The notes beneath the pieces were generated by a model. The model did not search any database and was not told the origin of the DNA. It saw only the letters and a program-made list of their open reading frames with translations. Of a stretch of 64,000 bases of DNA, positions 36,217-42,491 are shown one piece after another (position 1 is the stretch's first letter; each line of letters starts with the position of its first letter). This DNA comes from Bacillus sp. AFS006103 (GTDB lineage Bacteria; Bacillota; Bacilli; Bacillales; Cytobacillaceae), in contig NTXX01000003.1 in assembly GCA_002559145.1 (NCBI GenBank), positions 24,111-88,110 of the forward strand, read 5' to 3'. A program made the position numbers and the translations under genes.

Positions 36217-36316
36217 TTTAACCCCTCCATTTGATTAATAGAGTTCCTCTAGGCAATCCCCTATTAAAATGATTTTCCCAACATCCCCATGTCGGTAATT
36301 TGTTAAAACATAAAAA

Positions 36317-36330
36317 TGTAAGCCCTTACA
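36317..36330. promoter_or_regulatory. cre-like site before the alcohol dehydrogenase
   Basis: TGTAAGCCCTTACA differs from the ideal CcpA site TGTAAGCGCTTACA only at one central base. It lies about 100 bp upstream of the start and about 30 bases downstream of a minus-strand TATAAT (36362-36367), a position suited to roadblock repression. The changed central CG weakens the call. Confidence 0.4.
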
Positions 36331-36746
36331 AATTCCTCCTTTCCAAAATCCCCACACATCTATTATAGTTCATAGATGGTTTTGAAAAATCTGATAATTT
36401 TGTCAATTTTGTTACAAAACCTTCTTGGGGTCAATGGAAGTAGAAGAGCACTGCTTGTGACAAAAAACGAACATTACCTTTCTAAGGTATGTTTCAATGC
36501 AGCATGGAGAAAATATTTAAAAGCTAAATGTAATAGAATAATATGTATACAATGACAAGTGATTTTCCAAATTGAATTCACGACATCATAAGATTCTTAA
36601 AAAAGTAAGATTCCAGAACTAAGGGGACGGGTTTAGGTGGCGTTTTTTGGTCACCTAAGTAACGAAAACTACCATGAGAACCTTCCCTCCGGTATATAAT
36701 AATAAGAGAAATCAGGTAAGGATCAGATGGGGGGAGTTTTGTAAAA
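36331..36746. other. Intergenic stretch before HD gene 2
   Basis: It contains the presumed alcohol-dehydrogenase promoter at its left and a TATAAT near 36697 serving the HD gene at its right. The piece GAGAACCTTCCCTCCGG resembles one at 57781-57800, a degraded dispersed repeat. No gene is visible. Confidence 0.5.
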
Positions 36747-37316
36747 ATGAGCATCATTCAAAAAGCCATTAATTTTGCAGCAATAGCACATAAAAATCAG
36801 TATAGAAAATCAACGGATATTCCATATATCACACATCCGTTTGCAGTAGGTATGATTTTACTGGAAGCAAAGTGTACCGATGCAGTAGTTGCTGCAGGTA
36901 TTCTTCATGACACAATTGAGGATACACCGACCACTTTTGAGGAATTGACAGAACAATTTGGTGCTCAGATAGCTAATTTAGTCCTAGCTGCATCAGAACA
37001 TGATAAAAGCTTACCTTGGAGCGTAAGAAAACAGCATACAATTGATAGCTTAAAAGATGCCAATTTAGAAGAAATCCAAGTGATCACAGCGGATAAATTA
37101 CATAACTTGTCAACTATCAAGGCGGATCTCGAACTGATAGGTGAAAAGGTATGGGAGCGTTTCAACCATGGGAAGCCGCAGCAACATTGGTATTATGCCA
37201 GCATTGTTAAAGAGTTATCTACAAGAAAAGAAGAATTGATGCTCATTCGGGAATTAGAGAAAGAAGTCAAAAAGGTTTTTGGATCACTAGAAGTGTTAAC
37301 TGATAAAGATTTATAA
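36747..37316 (+). CDS. HD-domain phosphohydrolase, copy 2 (RelA/SpoT hydrolase-like)
   Basis: The product is 189 aa, a paralogue of the gene at 14791 (roughly 65 percent identical by eye over the first 160 residues). It keeps all metal and catalytic motifs: YITHPFAVG, HDTIED, QVITADKLHNL and the distal HWYYASIVKEL. The tails differ. The ribosome site GGGGGGAG is ten bases before the ATG. Both copies lack a synthetase domain, so a role as small nucleotide hydrolases is likely by fold, but the substrate is not shown. Confidence 0.8.
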   Translation: MSIIQKAINFAAIAHKNQYRKSTDIPYITHPFAVGMILLEAKCTDAVVAAGILHDTIEDTPTTFEELTEQFGAQIANLVLAASEHDKSLPWSVRKQHTIDSLKDANLEEIQVITADKLHNLSTIKADLELIGEKVWERFNHGKPQQHWYYASIVKELSTRKEELMLIRELEKEVKKVFGSLEVLTDKDL

Positions 37317-37359
37317 CCAATCGTTTTTAAGGTAGATATTGAAGCTTTGCATACTTGAA

Positions 37360-37386
37360 AGGGACATGGAATCGTACCCTGTCCCT
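37360..37386. repeat. AGGGACA inverted repeat
   Basis: AGGGACA and TGTCCCT are separated by 13 bases. Located 44 bases after the HD gene without a T tract; a weak terminator or small dispersed repeat. Confidence 0.4.
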
Positions 37387-37454
37387 GGCTTTCGACATCT
37401 AAATCGACAAGATTATTATGTTTTTTTGAAGTGCTTGATAATAGGTCTGCATTT

Positions 37455-37643
37455 CTAAAAGCAAAAAGCAATCGCACCGATAATGATTAATAAAATAAAC
37501 AACACGATAATAATAATAAAATTTTCACATCCACGAACATTAACACAATGTCCCTGATCAGGATAGGCATATCCGTAAGACATTGCATGCTGGGGAATAG
37601 CATTTGAGTAGTCAGTAAGTTGTGGGATTGAGTTATTATACAT
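37455..37643 (-). CDS. Small YjcZ-like sporulation-type membrane protein
   Basis: The product is 62 aa. A polar Tyr/Pro/Ser-rich N-terminus is followed by one very hydrophobic C-terminal helix (FIIIIVLFILLIIIGAIAF). This resembles the YjcZ/YjfA group of tiny sporulation proteins, which have FxLIVVLFILLIIVG helices. The ATG at 37643 gives a GAAAGG ribosome site 10-11 bases away; six codons further upstream is a TTG without one. Four hydrophilic residues follow no known motif. It probably sits in a spore or cell membrane. Confidence 0.65.
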   Translation of the reverse strand: MYNNSIPQLTDYSNAIPQHAMSYGYAYPDQGHCVNVRGCENFIIIIVLFILLIIIGAIAFCF

Positions 37644-37830
37644 TCTAACACGACCTTTCAATTGTATAGAGAGTAATTAGGCCAATACCCTATATAATAT
37701 ACTCAGAGATAAAATTGGAGCCCGTATATATAATATTTTAGAGGGAGTACCAGTCATCATCCAAATTCCGAGATTTATAAAATGAAAAAGAATAAAATGT
37801 AGATAATTCACATAAAATGGAGAACGAAAA

Positions 37831-37923
37831 ATGTTAAAAACTTTGAAGGAACGGGAATGTTTATACATAGAAGAAAAATCAAATGCATCTCAGATGAATA
37901 TTGGTACAAAATCGGTTGTTTAA
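37831..37923 (+). CDS. Possible 30-aa peptide
   Basis: A short frame with GGAG eight bases before ATG. The product is charged and soluble, with no recognised family. It could be a real small gene or chance. Confidence 0.25.
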   Translation: MLKTLKERECLYIEEKSNASQMNIGTKSVV

Positions 37924-37966
37924 AAACTTCTTAAAGCCGAACAATACTCTAATGGGGGAATGTATA

Positions 37967-38065
37967 ATGAAAATTCTTAAACCTGAATGGCTTTCATTAA
38001 GCATAGAAATAAAAGTGAAGCTGATTCGTTTAGCGGTATTGGAAAACCAAAGAAGATACTCATAA
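37967..38065 (+). CDS. Possible 32-aa peptide
   Basis: A short frame with GGGGGA eight bases before ATG; the product is a likely amphipathic helix (KVKLIRLAVLENQRR). No family is recognised. It lies 44 bases behind the previous short frame, so both could be one small transcript ahead of the Rrf2 gene. Confidence 0.35.
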   Translation: MKILKPEWLSLSIEIKVKLIRLAVLENQRRYS

Positions 38066-38166
38066 TAGTTAAGAAAACATTAGATGGATGACAGTTTGTT
38101 TAATTTAAATTATGGATTAGAGTGGAAATTATTGATATGGAGTTCTTTTTTGTTGACTTCATAAAC

Positions 38167-38185
38167 TGTAAATAATAAAATTACA
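38167..38185. promoter_or_regulatory. TGTAA-N9-TTACA operator before Rrf2 gene 2
   Basis: A perfect inverted repeat with nine-base spacing, about 30 bp before the GTG start of the second Rrf2 gene and just behind a TTGACT hexamer at 38153-38158. This position suits autorepression. Confidence 0.65.
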
Positions 38186-38213
38186 TTAATCTTCTTGAGG
38201 AGGAAGCATCCAA

Positions 38214-38633
38214 GTGAATAGTGATTTTACGATAGCCGTCCATAGTTTAGTTTATCTAGCATATTTACCAGATCATATGGCTAGCAGTGAGTCAATCGCT
38301 ACCAATGTTTGTACCAATGCGGCGCGGATTCGCAAGATCATGAGCTGTTTGCGCAATCATGGGTTTGTTAGGACTAAAGAAGGGATTGGCGGTGGATATA
38401 TTCTCGACTGTAACTCTCAAGAGGTTTCATTGGCAGATATTTATCGTACCGTTTCACGCGGAAGCCTGAAACCGAATTGGTGCACAGGTGATCCAGAGCA
38501 AAAATGTATTATATCGTCAAATACACAGGTTGTTATGGATCAAATATTCAATGATGCTGAATTGTATTTTGAAAAATATTTAGAGAATATTACCCTCAGT
38601 TCGGTTCTAGAAAAAATTAAACATTGTCCATAA
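38214..38633 (+). CDS. Rrf2-family transcriptional regulator, copy 2
   Basis: The product is 139 aa. It has the same N-terminus as copy 1 (NSDFTxAxHSL), a winged helix-turn-helix (SSESIATNVCTNAARIRKIMSCLRNHGFV) and the wing GIGGGYILD. Cysteines at VCTN, MSCL, NWCTGDPEQKCI could serve in redox or metal sensing; the third Cys of copy 1 is replaced. It starts with GTG behind GAGGAGGAAG. It is followed by the second IDEAL gene, with two more TGTAA-N9-type sites between. The gene order is identical to the copy at 23188. Confidence 0.88.
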   Translation: MNSDFTIAVHSLVYLAYLPDHMASSESIATNVCTNAARIRKIMSCLRNHGFVRTKEGIGGGYILDCNSQEVSLADIYRTVSRGSLKPNWCTGDPEQKCIISSNTQVVMDQIFNDAELYFEKYLENITLSSVLEKIKHCP

Positions 38634-38657
38634 TTTAGTTTTTTCTTTTCTTTATAC

Positions 38658-38740
38658 TGTATATTATTTTATTACAGTATATTGCGATATGGATGATAAA
38701 CTTTTTTCATTAAAACCAAACTGTAACTTTTTCTATAACA
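38658..38740. promoter_or_regulatory. Two TGTAA-N9-TTACA-type operators before IDEAL gene 2
   Basis: Site one is TGTAT-N9-TTACA at 38658-38676, extended to ATACTGTA/TACAGTAT. Site two is TGTAA-N9-TAACA at 38722-38740, each with one deviation from the motif. The second site ends just before the ribosome site of the IDEAL gene. Confidence 0.6.
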
Positions 38741-38754
38741 TTTAAGGAGTGTAG

Positions 38755-39147
38755 ATGACGATGGCCGATAAGTATCAATTTGAATATGGAGATTGGGTCC
38801 AGGGGAGGTCCAGGGATGGTGAACTAATTCATGGATATGTTGAAACCGTTGACTCCATTCAAGAACTTGTAAAAGTAAACGTGGTCGAATGTGATAATGA
38901 AAAAGCGATTGGCAAGTCGATTTGGCTCCATCATAAATCGGCAGAAAAGTTGCTTGATCTAACAGTTAATGAGGAAAGTCAGCTATTACCATTAATCGAT
39001 CTGGCTCTACAATCAAATGATGAGCATTGGTTCATGGAATTATCAACGAAATTAGCAGCTATTAAAAAAATATCAAAAGTGAAAAACATGAAACATGAAT
39101 TTCTAATTAGCGGAAATAGAATGAAGAATTTTGATGTAAAAAGGTAA
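38755..39147 (+). CDS. IDEAL-domain protein, copy 2
   Basis: The product is 130 aa, or 128 if it starts at the second ATG (38761), which is 11 rather than 5 bases from AAGGAG; either is possible. It is homologous to the protein at 23709: GDWVQGRSRDGELIHGYVE, a GK-S/T-I turn, then the IDEAL module PLIDLALQSNDEHWFMELS. The last 25 residues are a basic tail absent from copy 1. No enzymatic residues stand out. Thioredoxin follows at 77 bases, so redox stress is the likely setting. Confidence 0.7.
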   Translation: MTMADKYQFEYGDWVQGRSRDGELIHGYVETVDSIQELVKVNVVECDNEKAIGKSIWLHHKSAEKLLDLTVNEESQLLPLIDLALQSNDEHWFMELSTKLAAIKKISKVKNMKHEFLISGNRMKNFDVKR

Positions 39148-39224
39148 TTTTCCACTATTCGTCTGAGAGTACAATAAAGTTTTTTTAAAAATATAAAATG
39201 ATAATGATAATGGAGGAATAAATA

Positions 39225-39539
39225 ATGGCTATTTCACACGTAACAGATCAAACTTTTGCTACAGAAATCAAAGAAGGATTGATTTTGGTAGATTTTTGGG
39301 CTCCTTGGTGCGGCCCTTGTAAAATGATTGCACCTGTGTTGGAGGAAATCGATGCTGAAATGAGTGATAAAGTGGGGATTATCAAACTGAATGTTGATGA
39401 GAACCCGGAAACAACCAAATCATTGGGTGTCATGAGTATTCCAACGTTAATTCTTTACAAAGACGGTGTTGAAGTAGATAAGGTGATTGGCTTCCAACCA
39501 AAAGATGCGTTAACAGAATTAATATTAAAGCACTCTTAA
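39225..39539 (+). CDS. trxA: Thioredoxin
   Basis: The product is 104 aa, the classical thioredoxin length. The active site is WAPWCGPCK with Cys29 and Cys32; the cis-proline loop MSIPTL is intact. It reduces protein disulfides in the cytosol with electrons from thioredoxin reductase. The ribosome site GGAGGA is clear. The bases ATGATAATGATAATG just upstream resemble half of a Fur box. It sits behind the Rrf2/IDEAL pair and ahead of an Old Yellow Enzyme gene. The chromosomal trxA of bacilli usually has other neighbours, so this may be an extra copy. Confidence 0.92.
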   Translation: MAISHVTDQTFATEIKEGLILVDFWAPWCGPCKMIAPVLEEIDAEMSDKVGIIKLNVDENPETTKSLGVMSIPTLILYKDGVEVDKVIGFQPKDALTELILKHS

Positions 39540-39649
39540 TCTGAAGGAATTTGCTTTGATTGAAACGGTAAACTATAGAATGAAGTTGTCAGTGGGCAGA
39601 GAAAAATTTTGCCTACTTTACCTAATGAACTAGGCGGAGGAATAAAGAC

Positions 39650-40774
39650 ATGTTAAATGAAAACTATGCACCCTTATTTAAGTCCTATACGATAGGAAAA
39701 GGGATCCAATTAAAAAATCGTATTGTCATGGCACCGATGACAAATTGGTCATCCCATCCTGACGGGAACGTCACAGATGCGGAGGTCAAGTACTATCAAC
39801 GACGTTCCAATGGTGTTGGAATGGTCATAACCGCATGTACCAATGTGACCAGGAATGGAAAAGGATTTCATGGTGAATTTGCTGGAGACCGAGATGAGAT
39901 GATACCAAGTTTGCGTCGTGTGGCATCAGCGATTAAAGAGAATGGGGCAAAAGCGATTTTGCAAATCTTCCATGGCGGGCGCCAAGTTCCACCTGAATTA
40001 GTAGATGGTGATGTGGTAAGTGCTAGTGCAGTGCCTATGGAAGGTGAAGGAAAAACCGTTCCCCGGGCATTGACTGAAACAGAGATCGAATCGATTATTC
40101 GTGATTTTGGAGAGACCACACGACGAGCCATTGAAGCAGGTTATGACGGTGTTGAATTACATGGTGCCAATGGGTACCTGATTCAGCAATTCTTTTCCCC
40201 TCATTCTAATCGCCGGAATGATCGCTGGGGTGGCACGCTTGAGAAACGGCTTACTTTTCCGTTGGCGCTTGTTGATGAAGTCAAGAGAGTGGTAGCTGAA
40301 TATGCGAAGGAGCCTTTCTTGGTAGGTTATCGTTTTTCCCCTGAGGAAGCTGAAACACCTGGTATCACGATGGCTGACACACTAGTATTAATAGATGCAC
40401 TTGCAGAAAAAGACCTTGATTATCTCCATGTTTCATTGCAGGATTTCAGGTCTACGCCAAGAAGAGGAGTGGAGGATACACGTTCACGACTTGAAGTCAT
40501 TCAAGAGCGCGTAGGTGACCGGGTTCCAGTTATCGGTGTCGGTTCCATTTATACAGCTAATGATGCCTTAGAAGCATTGGAAACAGGAGTCCCATTAATT
40601 GCATTGGGACGTGAATTGATTATTGATCCTGAGTGGGTACAAAAAGTAGAACAAGGTAGAGAATCTGAAATTGTCACCAAAATAAACAAGAATCATCAGC
40701 ATGAACTGGAAATACCTGATCCTCTCTGGCAGGTAATTATTAATAGGCCAGGGTGGTTTCCGGGAATAGAATAG
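39650..40774 (+). CDS. NADH:flavin oxidoreductase, Old Yellow Enzyme type (YqiG-like)
   Basis: The product is 374 aa, one FMN-binding TIM barrel. Family marks are RIVMAPMTNWSS, QIFHGGRQ, the active-site ELHGANGYLIQQFFSPHSNRR and GVGSIYTANDA. Length and sequence fit the YqiG branch. Such enzymes reduce activated C=C bonds of electrophiles such as enals and quinones using NAD(P)H. Location next to thioredoxin and an Rrf2 module suggests detoxification of thiol-reactive compounds. The ribosome site is GGCGGAGG. A strong terminator follows. Confidence 0.88.
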   Translation: MLNENYAPLFKSYTIGKGIQLKNRIVMAPMTNWSSHPDGNVTDAEVKYYQRRSNGVGMVITACTNVTRNGKGFHGEFAGDRDEMIPSLRRVASAIKENGAKAILQIFHGGRQVPPELVDGDVVSASAVPMEGEGKTVPRALTETEIESIIRDFGETTRRAIEAGYDGVELHGANGYLIQQFFSPHSNRRNDRWGGTLEKRLTFPLALVDEVKRVVAEYAKEPFLVGYRFSPEEAETPGITMADTLVLIDALAEKDLDYLHVSLQDFRSTPRRGVEDTRSRLEVIQERVGDRVPVIGVGSIYTANDALEALETGVPLIALGRELIIDPEWVQKVEQGRESEIVTKINKNHQHELEIPDPLWQVIINRPGWFPGIE

Positions 40775-40798
40775 ATCAGATAAATAATTTAAGAAGAA

Positions 40799-40835
40799 AG
40801 AAACTCCCTCCGATAAAAGAGGGAGTTTCTATTGT
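40799..40835. terminator. Terminator of the thioredoxin/OYE region
   Basis: AGAAACTCCCTC pairs perfectly with GAGGGAGTTTCT around eight bases, with a T-rich tail. It also serves the minus-strand DUF3891 gene nearby. Confidence 0.88.
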
Positions 40836-40918
40836 TTGGAGTAATGGGAAGATCTTGTTGGTGTTCCGCTTGCTTGTTGTTGAGCTGGAAAATAGATTTC
40901 ACCTTATTAGGTTTTCAC

Positions 40919-41683
40919 CTATTTAAACGCTATCTTCCTTATAGTAACAGGGGTTTCCTTGTAGGCATCAAGGATGCCAAGTTTCTCTATTTGGTCTTTT
41001 CTTACAGCCCTAAAAGGAAGTCCTACTTCTAGTTCACCTTTCAGAGGGGAGAGGGAGAGCGAAACCGTTTCTTGGTTTTTCCAATGTGCATCGATGGGTT
41101 TGTCCGTAACAAATGGAAATAACTGTGGAAATCCATTTTGGAAAAAGGGATGTATTTTTTTATTATCTCCAGGTTCATTTAAACAAATATACAGGGAAAG
41201 ATAATCACAAAATTTTAACAGATCCAGGTGGTACATTAAAGTTTCATTCATTTTCTCGTTTCCCACTATTTGCAATTCCTTTACAAGCTGCTCCTGTCTT
41301 TGCTTTTCTTCATTCAAAAATTCCATGACTTCGGGCTCTGTAGGATCCTGAATGAATGATGAATAGTGTAAATTGCATAACAGTCCAGCATACTTGCTCA
41401 TTTTTTCAACTTCATTCAATCCCTTTTTATAAAAAGAAATTTTAAGCACGATCGGGTAGTCGATAAAAGAGTATGGCTTTTCCGTTTTATCATTCCATAC
41501 AGGGGACGTATCCAGGTCAATCCAACCTCTGTCATGTTCTCGGATTGCCAGTTGCACTTCTTGGGTCCGTGTAAGATCAAAAAAATAATCATCTTTACAG
41601 TTTCGGGCGATATCCCCTGCAATTTTGGCGTGATCATTCTGAGTTACCATGAAATAGCTATGTTCCCTTTCAACAATAATCAT
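40919..41683 (-). CDS. DUF3891 family protein
   Basis: The product is 254 aa matching DUF3891: MVTQNDHAKIAGDIARN at the start, AIREHDRGWIDLD (His-Asp pair), and a later MYHLDLLKFCDYLSLYIC. The spaced His/Asp residues suggest an HD-like all-helical hydrolase, but no activity is known for the family. The ribosome site is GAGAGGA about 11 bases from the ATG. Monocistronic. Confidence 0.72.
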   Translation of the reverse strand: MIIVEREHSYFMVTQNDHAKIAGDIARNCKDDYFFDLTRTQEVQLAIREHDRGWIDLDTSPVWNDKTEKPYSFIDYPIVLKISFYKKGLNEVEKMSKYAGLLCNLHYSSFIQDPTEPEVMEFLNEEKQRQEQLVKELQIVGNEKMNETLMYHLDLLKFCDYLSLYICLNEPGDNKKIHPFFQNGFPQLFPFVTDKPIDAHWKNQETVSLSLSPLKGELEVGLPFRAVRKDQIEKLGILDAYKETPVTIRKIAFK

Positions 41684-41885
41684 ATTTTGCTAATCCTCTC
41701 TTTGCAAAACTACATTTTTTGTATCTCCCTTGTTTAATTTTTACCACTTAAGTGTCAGACCATTACAGTTTTGGAGAAAATAGTTTGATATGATTATCCC
41801 TCCAAATATAGATACAAATTAACCTAGTGGGAGTAAAAGCCCCATTAGAGCTGTCAGACAATAGGTTCATCAACGTATTCTGCTC
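41684..41885. other. Intergenic stretch, no gene seen
   Basis: It holds the presumed promoter of the DUF3891 gene and a small piece of the GTGTCAG element (AAGTGTCAGACCATTAC, about 41748-41764). Short open frames here lack ribosome sites. Confidence 0.5.
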
Positions 41886-41923
41886 TAAAAAGGCACAACT
41901 GCTGAAAGGAAGTAGTTGTGCCT
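41886..41923 (-). terminator. Terminator of the ribbon-helix-helix gene
   Basis: AGGCACAACT pairs perfectly with AGTTGTGCCT around 13 bases; on the minus strand the stem is followed by TTTTT. Confidence 0.8.
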
Positions 41924-41999
41924 CAGTGATTTATTTTGGAAAGGATCTTTCCGGGAGATTATTGTTTAATTGCGAAAGTTCGCAGTGTTGGCCTGCAGA

Positions 42000-42224
42000 T
42001 TATCCTAATTCTTCTCGTCGTTTTTGCCTATTTCTCTGTAATTCTCCTTGTTTCCAAATGTACTTTTGTATATATAACTTTAAAACATCATTCATCGTCT
42101 TTCCATTTTTTTCTACTGAGTCCTGAAAAACATCTCTTATATGACGTGGAACGTCGATGCTTAATTGAACAGTTTCGATCTTTAATCCCTTTCCCCTGTT
42201 TTTCCCCGTGTTTCCCTGCAGCAT
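42000..42224 (-). CDS. Small ribbon-helix-helix-like DNA-binding protein
   Basis: The product is 74 aa. The central part (TVQLSIDVPRHIRDVFQDSVEKNGKTMNDVLKLYIQ, given here only in outline) has the strand-helix-helix pattern of Arc/CopG proteins, with basic ends. These act as repressors or antitoxins; no toxin gene is next to it. The ribosome site AAGGGGTG is well placed and a U-tailed terminator follows about 75 bases downstream, which supports a real gene. Confidence 0.6.
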   Translation of the reverse strand: MLQGNTGKNRGKGLKIETVQLSIDVPRHIRDVFQDSVEKNGKTMNDVLKLYIQKYIWKQGELQRNRQKRREELG

Positions 42225-42491
42225 TACTATTACACCCCTTTGTGTTTAAAAAAAGAATAGTTTAAAAACATTAAAAATTTGTAATATTCTACTGATAAAA
42301 TTACCAAGTGAAAGCGAATACATAAAAGAGATATTTTTCGTCAAATTTCGACATTCATTTGTGAGTCCGTTCCTAAATTACAGTAAATGTAAGTAATTAA
42401 TCTCTACAAAAATGAATAGGGAGGAAATATAAGTAAATTGTCGAATAAGGAATGGTAAAGGAATTTTGACGTTAAAGAGGGGTACACTTTT

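Noticed and set aside
39196..39212. Fur box before trxA
   Set aside because: ATGATAATGATAATG has only the left half of the dyad, and it overlaps the ribosome site region; direct repeats of GATAAT are common in AT-rich DNA.
41827..42265. Two plus-strand frames across the terminator and ribbon-helix-helix gene
   Set aside because: They overlap a U-tailed terminator and a better supported minus-strand gene, are rich in Cys/Phe/Ser from reverse reading, and lack ribosome sites.
42384..42392. TTACAGTAAATGTAA before the sigma/anti-sigma gene as another shared operator
   Set aside because: The half-sites are in the opposite order (TTACA then TGTAA) with a five-base spacer, so it does not fit the TGTAA-N9-TTACA motif.
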